Shown: positions 19,436-29,513, counted from the stretch's first letter. The stretch is 64,000 bases of DNA from Aeromonas sobria (GCF_000820145.1 NZ_CDBW01000023.1:107780-171779); one strand, 5' to 3'. Notes: generated from the letters alone by a model not told the origin. Numbers and translations: made by a program.

Positions 19436-19463
19436 AAAGCCGGTCCTCGTGACCGGCTTTTTA
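19436..19463 (+). terminator. Intrinsic terminator of ychE
   Basis: AAAGCCGGTC (19436-19445) pairs with GACCGGCTTT (19451-19460), and the T-run extends the tail. Confidence 0.9.
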
Positions 19464-19697
19464 TTGGTTGCTTTTTGCCCGGTTTTTTCTAGAATCGGTC
19501 GTTTGTATAAAAAACGAGCTTTGAGGCGGTGTTTTAATACTGAAAAATAGCGCCGAAGCTGATTTTTTGACCAGAAAAGGCCGATTACCCTGACAATATC
19601 TGTTGCATTATCGCAATTGGCAGGGAATTATGCTGGGAGCGGGTTTCGACCCCGTCACTTTAGTAAATGCATGGAATGTTCTTGTTGGAGTAGGGAA

Positions 19698-21317
19698 ATG
19701 ACTCATAAAAAAACAATTATTAACACAGTTCTGATGGCTGCCCTGTTTGGTGGCATCAATGTGGCACAGGCTGCCGATGTTCCGGCGGGAACCAAGCTGG
19801 CGGATGTCCAGCAACTGGTAAAGGGTAATGGCTCAGAGCCTGCCACCCTTGACCCGCACAAGACCGAAGGAACGGTCGAATCCAATATTCTGCGCGACCT
19901 GTTCGAGGGTCTCGTTGCTTCCGGCCCGAAAGGGGAAATTCTCCCAGCGGTGGCTGAATCCTGGGAAACCAAGGATAACAAGCACTTCGTGTTCCACCTG
20001 CGCAAAGATGCCAAGTGGTCCAACGGTGATCCGGTTACCGCCCACGACTTCGAATTCGCCTTTAAACGCGCCGTTGATCCGAAAACCGCCTCTCCTTACT
20101 CCTGGTATCTGGAGATCCCGACCATCCTCAACGCCAGTGAGATCATTACCGGCAAGAAGCCGTCTGATACCTTGGGTGTGAAGGCGGTTGATGACTACAC
20201 CTTCGAAGTTCAGCTTGAAAAAGCGATCCCCTATTTCGTCAGTATGCTTTCCCACACCACTACCTATCCGGTACCGAAGAAGGTGATCGAGAAGTTTGGT
20301 GACAAGTGGACCCAGCCGGAAAATATGGTGTCCAACGGTGCCTATGCGTTGAAGAGTTGGGTCGTGAACGAACGCGTCGAAGTGGAGCGCAACAAGCACT
20401 ACTGGAACGATGGCAAGACAGTGATCAACAAGGTGGTTTATCTGCCAATCCAGTCTACCAACGCCGATCTCAGCCGCTATCTGGCGGGCGAAGTGGACAT
20501 CACCTATCAGATGCCCATCGAGCGCTTCAAGCAGATGAAGAAAGAGAAGCCGGACGAGCTGAAAGTGACCGGTTATGTCGGGACCTATTACTACCAGTAC
20601 AACGTCAAGAAGAAGCCGTTTGATGACGTGCGTGTCCGTACCGCGCTCTCCTATGCCATCAACCGTGACGTAATTGCCGACAAGGTGATGGGTCAGGGTC
20701 AGACACCGGGTTATACCTTGGTACCGGACTTCGTCGATGGTTTCAAACCGGTTGCCCCCGAGTGGTCGAAGATGACTCAGGCCGAGCGTGATGCCAAGGC
20801 CAAGGCGCTGCTGGAAGAGGCTGGTTTCGATGCCAGCAAACCGCTGAAGTTCGAGCTGCTCTACAACACCGACGACAACCACAAGAAAGTGGCTGTGGCC
20901 GTTGCCTCCATGTGGAAGAAGCTGGGTGTGCAGGTGAGCCTGGTTAACCAGGAGTGGAAAACTTATCTGGAAACCAAGAAACAGGGCCAGTTTGATGTGG
21001 GCCGTGCCGGCTGGATTGCCGACTACAACGAAGCCTCTTCCATGCTGGATCTGATGCAGACCACTCACGGTAACAACGATGGCAAGTACTCCAATCCGGA
21101 GTTCGACAAGCTGATGGATTCGTCTCGTGATCAGGTTGATGTGGCGGCTCGCAACAAGCTCTACGTCCAGGGCGAAGAGATCCTGGCCAAAGACATGCCG
21201 ATTGCGCCTATCTACCAGTATGTGACGGCTCGGATGGTGAAACCTTTTGTGGGCGGTTACCCTGCCAACCCGCTGGATAACCTCTACAGCAAAGATATGT
21301 ACATCATTGCTCACTGA
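19698..21317 (+). CDS. oppA: Periplasmic oligopeptide-binding protein OppA
   Basis: The 539-residue precursor starts at 19698 with a Sec signal peptide ending in AQA-AD. The upstream open frame to 19617 gives a cysteine-rich non-signal sequence and is rejected. SBP_bac_5 motifs are clear: LVKGNGSEPATLDPHKTEG, LRKDAKWSNGDPVTAHDF and the long C-terminal lobe. OppA captures peptides of two to five residues in the periplasm for OppBCDF. A stem-loop follows the gene, which would let OppA be made in excess over the membrane parts, as known for opp operons. Confidence 0.96.
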   Translation: MTHKKTIINTVLMAALFGGINVAQAADVPAGTKLADVQQLVKGNGSEPATLDPHKTEGTVESNILRDLFEGLVASGPKGEILPAVAESWETKDNKHFVFHLRKDAKWSNGDPVTAHDFEFAFKRAVDPKTASPYSWYLEIPTILNASEIITGKKPSDTLGVKAVDDYTFEVQLEKAIPYFVSMLSHTTTYPVPKKVIEKFGDKWTQPENMVSNGAYALKSWVVNERVEVERNKHYWNDGKTVINKVVYLPIQSTNADLSRYLAGEVDITYQMPIERFKQMKKEKPDELKVTGYVGTYYYQYNVKKKPFDDVRVRTALSYAINRDVIADKVMGQGQTPGYTLVPDFVDGFKPVAPEWSKMTQAERDAKAKALLEEAGFDASKPLKFELLYNTDDNHKKVAVAVASMWKKLGVQVSLVNQEWKTYLETKKQGQFDVGRAGWIADYNEASSMLDLMQTTHGNNDGKYSNPEFDKLMDSSRDQVDVAARNKLYVQGEEILAKDMPIAPIYQYVTARMVKPFVGGYPANPLDNLYSKDMYIIAH

Positions 21318-21345
21318 TTTAAAGCAACAAGTCGCATAACAAGCA

Positions 21346-21372
21346 GGGCCCGCCAGACGGCGGGCCTTTATT
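21346..21372 (+). terminator. Stem-loop between oppA and oppB
   Basis: GGCCCGCC (21348-21355) pairs with GGCGGGCC (21360-21367). The T-run is short (TTTATTA), so it is probably a partial terminator or mRNA-stability element within the operon. Confidence 0.6.
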
Positions 21373-21415
21373 ACAACCGCGACCATTTGGAAGCAGTTCA
21401 GGACAGGTAATGTCT

Positions 21416-22336
21416 ATGTTGAAATTCATTTTTAAACGGCTATTGGAAGCGATCCCGACTCTGCTAGTCTTGATCACCGTCTCGTTCTTCATGATGCGTT
21501 TCGCCCCGGGTAACCCCTTTACCAGCGAGCGTTCACTGCCTCCCGAAGTCATTGCCAACATCGAGGCCAAATACGGGCTCGACAAACCCATTGGCATGCA
21601 ATATCTCACCTACCTGGGCAACCTGGTGCAGGGGGATCTGGGGCCCTCTTTCAAATATAAAGATTTCACCGTCAATGATCTGGTGAGCCAGGCACTGCCT
21701 GTTTCAGCCAAGATCGGGGCGGCTGCGTTCTTTTTCGCCGTGTTGCTGGGGGTTACCTTAGGTACCATTGCAGCCTTGAAACAGAACACCATTATTGACT
21801 ATCTGTTGATGTCGTCGGCGATGGCCGGGGTGGTGATCCCGGGCTTTGTGCTGGCGCCTTTGCTGGTGCTGTTTTTCAGTATCTATCTGGGCTGGTTCCC
21901 AGCCGGTGGCTGGCAGGGTGGCGGCATCCAGTTTATGGTGTTGCCGGTGTTCGGCATGATGATGTACTACATCTCCGCCATCTCGCGGATCATGCGAGGC
22001 AGCATGATCGAAACCATGAATGCCAACTTCATCCGTACCGCCCGCGCCAAGGGATTGCCGCTGCGCCACATCATCCTCAAACACGCGCTGCGTCCGGCCA
22101 TGCTGCCGGTGGTCTCCTATCTGGGCCCGGCATTTGTCGGCATCATCACCGGTTCTGTGGTGATCGAGACCATCTTCGGCTTGCCGGGGATTGGCCAGCT
22201 GTTCGTCAACGGTGCCCTTAACCGTGATTACTCCATGGTGCTCGGTCTGACCATTCTGGTCGGCGCCCTCACCATCACCTTTAACGCTGTGGTCGATATT
22301 CTCTATGCCTTTATCGATCCCAAGATCCGTTACTAA
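21416..22336 (+). CDS. oppB: Oligopeptide ABC transporter permease OppB
   Basis: The 306-residue permease has six membrane helices and the transporter loop motif ARAKGLPLRHIILKHALRP, which contacts the ATPases. The N-terminus MLKFIFKRLLEAIPTL aligns with E. coli OppB, so the second ATG (21416) is chosen over 21410. The AGGACAGG site is also better spaced to it. It forms the inner-membrane channel with OppC. Confidence 0.95.
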   Translation: MLKFIFKRLLEAIPTLLVLITVSFFMMRFAPGNPFTSERSLPPEVIANIEAKYGLDKPIGMQYLTYLGNLVQGDLGPSFKYKDFTVNDLVSQALPVSAKIGAAAFFFAVLLGVTLGTIAALKQNTIIDYLLMSSAMAGVVIPGFVLAPLLVLFFSIYLGWFPAGGWQGGGIQFMVLPVFGMMMYYISAISRIMRGSMIETMNANFIRTARAKGLPLRHIILKHALRPAMLPVVSYLGPAFVGIITGSVVIETIFGLPGIGQLFVNGALNRDYSMVLGLTILVGALTITFNAVVDILYAFIDPKIRY

Positions 22337-22350
22337 TTCGGGAGTTCATC

Positions 22351-23262
22351 ATGGTTGTTTCAACTGAAAAACGTGACGCCGTTGACGCGTTCGCGCAAAA
22401 AGTGGAAGTGGTGGAGGGTCGCTCCCTGTGGAAGGATGCCCGCCGCCGTTTCCTGCGTAACAGGGCGGCACTGACCAGCCTGATTATATTGACCATCATC
22501 GGGCTGGCCGTCATCTTCGGGCCCTATCTGTCTCAGTACACCTTTGACGATCCGGACTGGAACGCGATGCAGTCACCGCCAGATATGGAGGCGGGTCACT
22601 ACTTCGGTACCGACAGTCTGGGGCGGGATCTGTTCGTGCGTACCCTGCTCGGTGGCCGTATTTCGCTGATGGTTGGCATCATGGGCGCCGTGGTGGCGGT
22701 GATCATCGGCACCTTGTATGGTGCGGCTTCCGGCTTTATCGGTGGTCGGGTCGATAGCCTGATGATGCGCATTCTTGAGATCCTCAACGCCTTCCCCTTC
22801 ATGTTCTTCGTGATCATGCTGGTGACCTTCTTCGGCCGCAATCTGGCGCTGATCTTTATCGCCATCGGCGCGGTGAGCTGGCTCGACATGGCGCGGATTG
22901 TGCGAGGTCAGACCCTGAGCCTCAAGAGCAAGGAGTTTATCGAGGCGGCCCACGTCTGTGGCGTCTCCAAGTGGAAGATCATCACCCGTCACATAGTCCC
23001 TAACGTGCTTGGTATCGTGGCCGTTTATGCCACTTTGCTGGTGCCGGGGATGATCATGTTTGAATCCTTCCTCAGTTTCCTGGGCCTTGGGGTTCAGGAA
23101 CCGATGACCAGCTGGGGTGCCCTGCTGGATGAAGGCTCCAAGTCGATGGAAGTGGCCATCTGGCAACTGCTGTTCCCCGCCTGCTTTATGGTGGTGACCC
23201 TGTTTTGCTTCAACTTCCTCGGGGATGGTCTGCGTGACGCCCTCGATCCGAAGGATCGCTAA
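22351..23262 (+). CDS. oppC: Oligopeptide ABC transporter permease OppC
   Basis: The 303-residue permease is similar along its length to E. coli OppC, including GRSLWKDARRRFLRNRAA and the EAAHVCGVSKWKIITRHI coupling loop. Six membrane helices follow an N-terminal cytoplasmic stretch. It starts 14 bp after oppB with GGGAG as ribosome site. Confidence 0.95.
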   Translation: MVVSTEKRDAVDAFAQKVEVVEGRSLWKDARRRFLRNRAALTSLIILTIIGLAVIFGPYLSQYTFDDPDWNAMQSPPDMEAGHYFGTDSLGRDLFVRTLLGGRISLMVGIMGAVVAVIIGTLYGAASGFIGGRVDSLMMRILEILNAFPFMFFVIMLVTFFGRNLALIFIAIGAVSWLDMARIVRGQTLSLKSKEFIEAAHVCGVSKWKIITRHIVPNVLGIVAVYATLLVPGMIMFESFLSFLGLGVQEPMTSWGALLDEGSKSMEVAIWQLLFPACFMVVTLFCFNFLGDGLRDALDPKDR

Positions 23263-23340
23263 GAAAGCGGCGAAGGGCCGTTAATCGCGTCCAATGGATC
23301 GACAGGAAAGCATCACGAAAGATCGATAAGGAGTTTTTAT

Positions 23341-24321
<981 letters not shown>

Positions 24322-25317
24322 ATGGGTGCCGACAAAAAATTGCTGTTGGAAGTGTCTGACCTCAAGGTTCACTTCAGTATCAAGAGTGGCAAGGCATGGC
24401 CCTGGGCCAAGCCATCTGACCTCAAAGCGGTCGACGGCGTCACCATGCGTCTCTACGAAGGGGAGACCCTGGGGGTGGTGGGTGAATCCGGCTGTGGCAA
24501 GTCAACCTTTGCCCGCGCCATCATCGGGCTGGTGCCTGCTACGGCGGGCAAGGTGGTGTGGCTCGGGGATGACTTGACCAAGCTCGACCCCAATGCGCTG
24601 AGGGAGAAGCGCAAAGAGATCCAGATGATCTTCCAGGACCCGCTGGCTTCCCTCAACCCGCGCATGACCATCGGCGACATCATCGCTGAACCGCTCATCA
24701 CCTTTTATCCCAAGCTGTCGCGGGAAGAGGTAAAAGAGAAGGTGCGCGCCATGATGAGCAAGGTGGGGCTGCTGCCCAACCTGGTCAACCGCTATCCGCA
24801 CGAATTTTCTGGCGGCCAGTGCCAACGGATCGGCATTGCCCGGGCGTTGATCCTGGAACCCAAGATGATCATCTGCGATGAACCGGTTTCGGCGCTCGAT
24901 GTCTCCATTCAGGCGCAGGTAGTCAACCTGCTCAAAGCCCTGCAAAAGGAGATGGGGCTGTCGCTCATCTTCATCGCCCACGATCTGTCGGTGGTCAAAC
25001 ATATCTCCGATCGGGTGCTGGTGATGTATCTGGGCAATGCCGTTGAGCTGGGGACCCGCAAGGAGATCTTCGCCAATCCGTTGCACCCCTACACCAAGGC
25101 GCTGATGTCGGCAGTACCAATCCCGGACCCGGAGCTGGAGCGCAACAAGGTGATCCAGATCCTGGAGGGGGATTTGCCCTCACCGATGAACCCGCCGTCC
25201 GGTTGCGTGTTCCGCACCCGCTGCCCGGTGGCTGGCCCCGAGTGCGCCAAGACTCGGCCAGTGCTGGAAGGCAACTTCGATCACGCGGTCTCCTGCCTCA
25301 AGGTCGATCCGCTCTGA
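24322..25317 (+). CDS. oppF: Oligopeptide ABC transporter ATPase OppF
   Basis: The 331-residue ATPase starts on the base after the oppD stop. It shows Walker A GESGCGKS, signature SGGQCQRIGIARAL, Walker B MIICDEPVSALDV and the C-terminal cysteine motif CVFRTRCPVAGPEC. With OppD it powers peptide import. It closes the operon; a wobble-rich stem with a T-rich tail follows. Confidence 0.95.
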   Translation: MGADKKLLLEVSDLKVHFSIKSGKAWPWAKPSDLKAVDGVTMRLYEGETLGVVGESGCGKSTFARAIIGLVPATAGKVVWLGDDLTKLDPNALREKRKEIQMIFQDPLASLNPRMTIGDIIAEPLITFYPKLSREEVKEKVRAMMSKVGLLPNLVNRYPHEFSGGQCQRIGIARALILEPKMIICDEPVSALDVSIQAQVVNLLKALQKEMGLSLIFIAHDLSVVKHISDRVLVMYLGNAVELGTRKEIFANPLHPYTKALMSAVPIPDPELERNKVIQILEGDLPSPMNPPSGCVFRTRCPVAGPECAKTRPVLEGNFDHAVSCLKVDPL

Positions 25318-25339
25318 TGGCGAGGTGTTGAACGTATTG

Positions 25340-25372
25340 CGGGGTGCCCTTGTGGTGCCCCGATTAATTTTG
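25340..25372 (+). terminator. Probable terminator of the opp operon
   Basis: CGGGGTGCC (25340-25348) pairs with GGTGCCCCG (25354-25362), including two G-T pairs, and ATTAATTTT follows. Confidence 0.65.
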
Positions 25373-25424
25373 GCAACAGATGAAGATGCCTCTTGGCGTT
25401 ATCTTTTTCCGCTGTTAATATCCG

Positions 25425-25600
25425 CCGCACAAGGGGAGTAACTTCTCGCCGGTTTGTCGTCATTACGGTGCACCCATATCCTGCAGTGCACCCGGCAGCC
25501 GGGCAGTTGATGAAAATCAGCTGTAAGTGAGACCTTGCCGAGAGGCAAGGTGTATCTGCTCTAAACGCAAACCCACGCCTCTCGGTCGTGGGTTTTGTCG
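25425..25600 (+). promoter_or_regulatory. yybP-ykoY (manganese) riboswitch leader of alx
   Basis: AAGGGGAGTA at 25431-25440 and GTGAGACCTTGCC near 25527-25539 are the two conserved strands of the yybP-ykoY aptamer. The hairpins CCCGGCAGCCGGG and CCTTGCC/GGCAAGG lie between and after them. A second hairpin, AAACCCACG (25569-25577) with CGTGGGTTT (25587-25595), is followed by TGTCGTTTTT just before the alx ribosome site. It could act as terminator or translation switch. This class senses Mn2+, and in E. coli also responds to alkaline pH at alx (established knowledge). Confidence 0.85.
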
Positions 25601-25617
25601 TTTTTGGGAGAAGTGAA

Positions 25618-26562
25618 ATGGGTGAATGGTGGATGTGGACCGGTTTCTTCAGCATAGTGCTGGTCCTGTTATGGATAGACATACGCTTTGTCGGTGGCGG
25701 CAAGTCACACAAGGTGTCTCTTAAAGAGGCGGGTGTCTGGTCCCTCATCTGGATCAGTGTGGCCCTGCTCTTCAACCTGGCTATCTGGCTCTGGCTGGAT
25801 CACAGCGCTGGCCGTGAAATTGCCAACCAGAAGGGGTTGGAGTTCCTCACCGGCTACCTCATCGAGAAAGCGCTGGCGGTGGACAACGTCTTCGTCTGGC
25901 TGATGCTGTTTGGCTACTTTGCCATTCCGGCCGAGCTGCAGCGTCGGGTGCTGCTGTACGGGGTACTGGGTGCCATCGTGATGCGTGCCGGTATGGTGTT
26001 CGCGGGTAGCTGGCTGATCGAGCAGTTCCACTGGATCCTCTATCTGTTCGGCGCCTTCTTGCTGCTGACCGGTGCCAAGATGCTGTGGGCGGCCGACAAG
26101 GAGCCTGACTTGGCCAACAACCCGCTGCTGGGCTGGATGCGCCGTCGCTTCAAGGTGACCGAGACCCTGGAAGGGGAGAACTTCTTCGTCTGGCGTGACG
26201 GTGTGCGCTATGCCACTCCGCTGCTGCTTATTCTGGTGCTGGTGGAGGTGAGCGATCTCATCTTCGCGGTGGACAGTATCCCGGCCATCTTTGCGGTGAC
26301 CACGGATCCCTTCATCGTGCTGACCTCAAACATCTTCGCCATCATGGGTCTGCGCGCCATGTACTTCCTGCTGGCTGGTGTGGCTGATCGTTTCGCCCTG
26401 CTGAAGTACGGTCTGGCGCTGATCCTGATGTTTATCGGGGTCAAGATGCTGCTGCTGGATATCTTCAAGATCCCGACCGGCATTGCACTGGGCGTGGTGG
26501 CCTTGATCCTGCTGGCGTCCATGGGCCTAAGCCTGTTTGTGACCCGTAAAAAGGCGGCTTGA
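25618..26562 (+). CDS. alx: TerC-family membrane protein Alx
   Basis: The 314-residue protein has about nine membrane helices and the TerC motifs LTGYLIEKALAVDNVFVW and VEVSDLIFAVDSIPAIFAV, whose acidic residues lie in the membrane. It aligns along its length with E. coli Alx, implicated in manganese export and alkaline-pH response. The start at 25618 follows GGGAGAAG; the earlier in-frame codon at 25588 is inside the leader hairpin. Expression is expected to be set by the riboswitch directly upstream. A partial, broken copy of its 3' end lies 30 bp downstream. Confidence 0.93.
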   Translation: MGEWWMWTGFFSIVLVLLWIDIRFVGGGKSHKVSLKEAGVWSLIWISVALLFNLAIWLWLDHSAGREIANQKGLEFLTGYLIEKALAVDNVFVWLMLFGYFAIPAELQRRVLLYGVLGAIVMRAGMVFAGSWLIEQFHWILYLFGAFLLLTGAKMLWAADKEPDLANNPLLGWMRRRFKVTETLEGENFFVWRDGVRYATPLLLILVLVEVSDLIFAVDSIPAIFAVTTDPFIVLTSNIFAIMGLRAMYFLLAGVADRFALLKYGLALILMFIGVKMLLLDIFKIPTGIALGVVALILLASMGLSLFVTRKKAA

Positions 26563-26591
26563 AGCGGCGTCAATAATCTCGGTGGGGTCTG

Positions 26592-26693
26592 TTCAAGATC
26601 CCCCTGAGTGACATCGCATAGGGCGTAGTTGCGTTGATCCTGCTGGCGTCCATGGGGTTAAGCCTGTTTGTGACCCGTAAAAAGGCAGCTTAA
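26592..26693 (+). pseudogene. Broken second copy of the alx 3' end
   Basis: These 102 bases translate as FKIPLSDIA, a TAG stop, then GVVALILLASMGLSLFVTRK and KAA with a stop. They align 128 bp downstream of the same codons at the end of alx. Differences are partly synonymous (GGCCTA/GGGTTA, GCGGCT/GCAGCT), which suggests a diverged paralogue or foreign allele rather than a recent tandem duplication. Confidence 0.85.
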
Positions 26694-26758
26694 AGGCACA
26701 ATCCGATTCACTTAAGAGAATTTGAGTTCCAGCCCACCTAGTATCAGGGCTAAAAAGC

Positions 26759-26785
26759 GAGGGAGGCATGATGCCTCCCTCTTTC
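26759..26785 (+). terminator. Terminator downstream of alx and its remnant
   Basis: GAGGGAGGCAT (26759-26769) pairs with ATGCCTCCCTC (26771-26781) and CTTTC follows. It now serves alx after read-through of the remnant. Confidence 0.7.
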
Positions 26786-26819
26786 TATTGCAAGTCACGC
26801 TGTATAAAGGCTGGAGGCA

Positions 26820-27290
26820 GATTGACTGAAAACAGCCTTACCCGGCAGTGGCTTCTTCATCCATCTTCAACCACAGCAGCTTTCTCCCGCTACGGATGGT
26901 TCCTTTTCGATACATCGCAGCTGCAGCAATCGCGCCGCGATAAACACCAGCATGACGCACATCCGTGTCAGGTTATCCCTACTCTGCATCTTTAACTCCC
27001 TCGACCCGGGTGCCCGCACTCTTCCGATTTTGTGATCATCTTCAATGAGCCAGCGCCGCTTGTCGTCGCCGATAATCTCGCTGGCCTGCTCTGATGTCGT
27101 TACGGCTTCACTGGTCAGCGGGCGCCATTCCAGTCAGTCAGCAGCATCGAATGCACAGCCCTCGCGTGCTGACTTCACTGGTACAGATACGTTGGTCGGC
27201 AATGCCCCCGACCTTGCGCTCGCGCGGCGCGAACGGCTGCACGGAGTGTTGTAGGTTCGCGTGGCCAAACTGGGCCTGAGCCCCTTGTGC
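26820..27290 (-). mobile_element. Decayed IS4-family (Tn5/IS50-like) transposase fragment
   Basis: On the reverse strand, bases near 27120-26867 read LEWRPLTSEAVTTSEQA, then KRRWLIEDDHKIGR, then DNLTRMCVMLVFIAARLLQL. These match the C-terminal catalytic region of Tn5-type transposases: the LTSEPV strand, the RWRIEEFHK segment holding the catalytic Glu, and DNLERMVSMLSFVAVRLLQL. Stops, frame shifts and a deletion before the C-terminus are visible, and no start or terminal repeats were found. The rest of the 880-base gap 26563-27442 holds the alx remnant and two terminators. Confidence 0.75.
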
Positions 27291-27362
27291 TGGTTGAGTG
27301 AGGGGCATGTTAGGAGTTTGATGAGGCGATGACAGGTTCAAATCACGCAAGGGGGAGAAAGT

Positions 27363-27394
27363 AAAAAAACTCCCCAAGCGATGCTTGGGGAGTT
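27363..27394 (-). terminator. Terminator of the secreted-protein / MATE operon
   Basis: AACTCCCCAAGC (27368-27379) pairs with GCTTGGGGAGTT (27383-27394). The reverse strand ends in seven T residues. Confidence 0.9.
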
Positions 27395-27442
27395 CTGTAT
27401 AAGAGGTTGGTGAATGGCTCCTTTATTTGGATGCTGGCGACG

Positions 27443-28054
27443 TTACTCTTTTTCTGCGTCAGCCTGCTCTTTTTTCTTTTTCTTCTCGGGTAGCGGCTTG
27501 CCATCGCGGTTGATCACCTTGCCCGCTTCAAAGCCAATCTGGGCCGCCAGCTCCTCCAGATCCGCCGACTTGGCCTGATCACCGATGGCGTAGCGATAGT
27601 TGGCGATGGAGAGCTTTTCGGCCACCGGCGTGCCCGGGACGATAGGCTCGCGCCAGCCCTGGCCGATGTGGGCCACCAGGGTGCCGTTCATCAACAGCTC
27701 GCCGACGATCTCCTGTGTCGGATTGCCCTTGCCGTAGGTGAGACCCTGCGGGTGCTTCTTGCCGACCAGTGGCTCGTTGCTGGCGGGGATCAGCTTGGTG
27801 CGGATCAGCCACTTGGGCTTCTTGGTGTTGCCCACCGCCTTACCGGTCTGGTACTCGTTGATCTTGATGGTCTTGATCATCTGGGCCATGAAGTCCTTGG
27901 TCAGCGCCTTCTGGGCGTCGCTGGTTTCATCGATGGCGATGGGGGCCACATACCAGGTCTGGGTGGCTTGAGCCTTGGGAGCGGCAGGGGCAGTTTGCGC
28001 CATGGCCAGGGGGCTGAGCAGGATGGCAGCCAGCAAGAGTCCTATCTTCTTCAT
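27443..28054 (-). CDS. Putative periplasmic protein of unknown function
   Basis: The 203-residue precursor has a clear Sec signal (MKKIGLLLAAILLSPLAMA-QT), an Ala/Pro-rich linker, a mixed domain of about 150 residues and a highly charged Lys/Glu tail (LPEKKKKKEQADAEKE). No family is recognised. Its ATG overlaps the stop of the MATE gene as ATGA, so it is translationally coupled to an exporter and might act with it at the envelope. It ends before a strong terminator. Confidence 0.75.
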   Translation of the reverse strand: MKKIGLLLAAILLSPLAMAQTAPAAPKAQATQTWYVAPIAIDETSDAQKALTKDFMAQMIKTIKINEYQTGKAVGNTKKPKWLIRTKLIPASNEPLVGKKHPQGLTYGKGNPTQEIVGELLMNGTLVAHIGQGWREPIVPGTPVAEKLSIANYRYAIGDQAKSADLEELAAQIGFEAGKVINRDGKPLPEKKKKKEQADAEKE

Positions 28055-29412
28055 TGTGATTCCGCTTTTGTTTCAACAAGAATTTTGTTTTGCCAGCGAC
28101 GACTGCGCCAGCGCCAGAACATGGCCAGACCGCGCACCCACTCGTCGCAGGCCAGCGCCAGCCAGATACCGACCAGTCCATAACCCTGCATGATACCGAG
28201 GAAATAGGAGAGTGGCACGGCAATTCCCCACATGGAGAGCAACGCCATGTAGAGGGGGAAACGGGCATCCCCGGTGGCCCGCAGGGCGTTGATCACCACC
28301 AGATTGAAGGTGCGGCCGGGTTCGAGGATAAGGCTGATAAGAAACAGTTGCGCCACCTGAGTGATGATGTCGGCATCATCGGTAAAGAGGCTGATGATGG
28401 TGCGGCCATTGAGGGCAGCCGCCACGGCGATGACGCAGGTGACCGCCAGCCCCAGCTTGAGGCTCTTGAGCAGCTGCTGATAGGCGCGATCGAACTGTCT
28501 GGCCCCCGCCAGATGACCGATGATGATCTCGTTGCCAAGGCCGATGGAGAGGCCAAACAGCAGGATAAACAGGCAGATCTGGAAGAAGTAGGACTGGGTC
28601 GCCAGCGCCTTGTCACCCAGCAGTCCGACAAAGGCTGTCACCACCATAAACTGCAGCATCCAGGAGAGATTCTCCCCTGCAGCAGGCAGGCCGATATGGA
28701 GCACCTTGCCCAGCATCTCCCGGCTGGGGTGGACGATATCACGCACCACCAGTCGAATGCCGGTCTTGCGGGCTACCAGCCACACCAGCAGTACCACGCC
28801 CACCAGTCGGCCAGCGACCGTGCTGATGGCAACGCCAGCGACCCCCAGCTGGGGCAAGCCGAACCAGCCGTAGAGCAGCAGCAGGTTGCCGACGAAGGTG
28901 ATGAGGTTGACGATGAGGGTCACATACATCGCCTGACGGGTGTGGCCGTGGGCGCGCAGGGTCGCCGCCAGACAGAGGGCTGCGGCCTCCGGCAGCAGGC
29001 AGAGACCGATGATCTGTAAGTAAAGCGTCGCGTCGCTCATCAGGTGGGCGGGCAGGTTCATCAGCGCCAGCATGGTGCTGGCCCCCGCCATCACGCCAAT
29101 GGCGGCCACCAGACCGATCAGCAGGTTGAAACCAATTGCGGTGTGGATCACCACCCGGCTCTTCTCCCGATCGCCCGCCCCCAGATACTGGGTGATCACC
29201 ACGCTGGTACCAATGCTGACGAAGCTGAACAGGGTGATGGCGAGATCGAACACCTGATTTCCGACCGCCAGCGCGGCCACCCCCTGATAGGAGACGTGAC
29301 CCACCATGAAGGTGTTGAGGGCACCGGTCAGAAAGTGCAGGGCGAGATCGATAAAGAGCGGCCAGGTCAGCGCAAAGAGCGTGCCCGGGCCGGCGTGGGA
29401 TTGAGATTGCAT
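28051..29412 (-). CDS. MATE family cation-coupled efflux transporter
   Basis: The 453-residue protein has twelve hydrophobic segments and the two-half MATE plan, beginning GTLFALTWPLFIDLALHF. The motif VGNQVFDLAITLF in the first half and an equivalent stretch in the second mark the two bundles. MATE proteins export cationic drugs or metabolites with H+ or Na+; the substrate cannot be told. The ATG at 29412 begins the first helix correctly; the frame upstream to 29463 adds a basic stretch not seen in the family. The gene overlaps the downstream secreted-protein gene by 4 bp. Confidence 0.87.
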   Translation of the reverse strand: MQSQSHAGPGTLFALTWPLFIDLALHFLTGALNTFMVGHVSYQGVAALAVGNQVFDLAITLFSFVSIGTSVVITQYLGAGDREKSRVVIHTAIGFNLLIGLVAAIGVMAGASTMLALMNLPAHLMSDATLYLQIIGLCLLPEAAALCLAATLRAHGHTRQAMYVTLIVNLITFVGNLLLLYGWFGLPQLGVAGVAISTVAGRLVGVVLLVWLVARKTGIRLVVRDIVHPSREMLGKVLHIGLPAAGENLSWMLQFMVVTAFVGLLGDKALATQSYFFQICLFILLFGLSIGLGNEIIIGHLAGARQFDRAYQQLLKSLKLGLAVTCVIAVAAALNGRTIISLFTDDADIITQVAQLFLISLILEPGRTFNLVVINALRATGDARFPLYMALLSMWGIAVPLSYFLGIMQGYGLVGIWLALACDEWVRGLAMFWRWRSRRWQNKILVETKAESQ

Positions 29413-29480
29413 GGCATGTCCAACAGCTGTACGGGCACGGAGAAGTGCCCTCTGGGGGCGCATTTAACACCAAGGCAAAG

Positions 29481-29513
29481 GCCGGCGCAATCCTTGTGCA
29501 GGATTGCCCGGCC
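29481..29513 (-). terminator. Stem-loop between the SulP gene and the MATE gene
   Basis: GCCGG-c-GCAATCC (29481-29493) pairs with GGATTGC-CCGGC (29501-29512), with a one-base bulge. The T-tract on the reverse strand is short, so termination of the SulP transcript is only probable. Confidence 0.5.

Noticed and set aside
19833..21386. Long reverse frame opposite oppA (517 codons), and similar long frames opposite aspS, icd and GH92 copy 2
   Set aside because: These are shadows caused by high GC and codon bias of the real genes; their translations are His/Gly/Val-rich with no known domains or starts.
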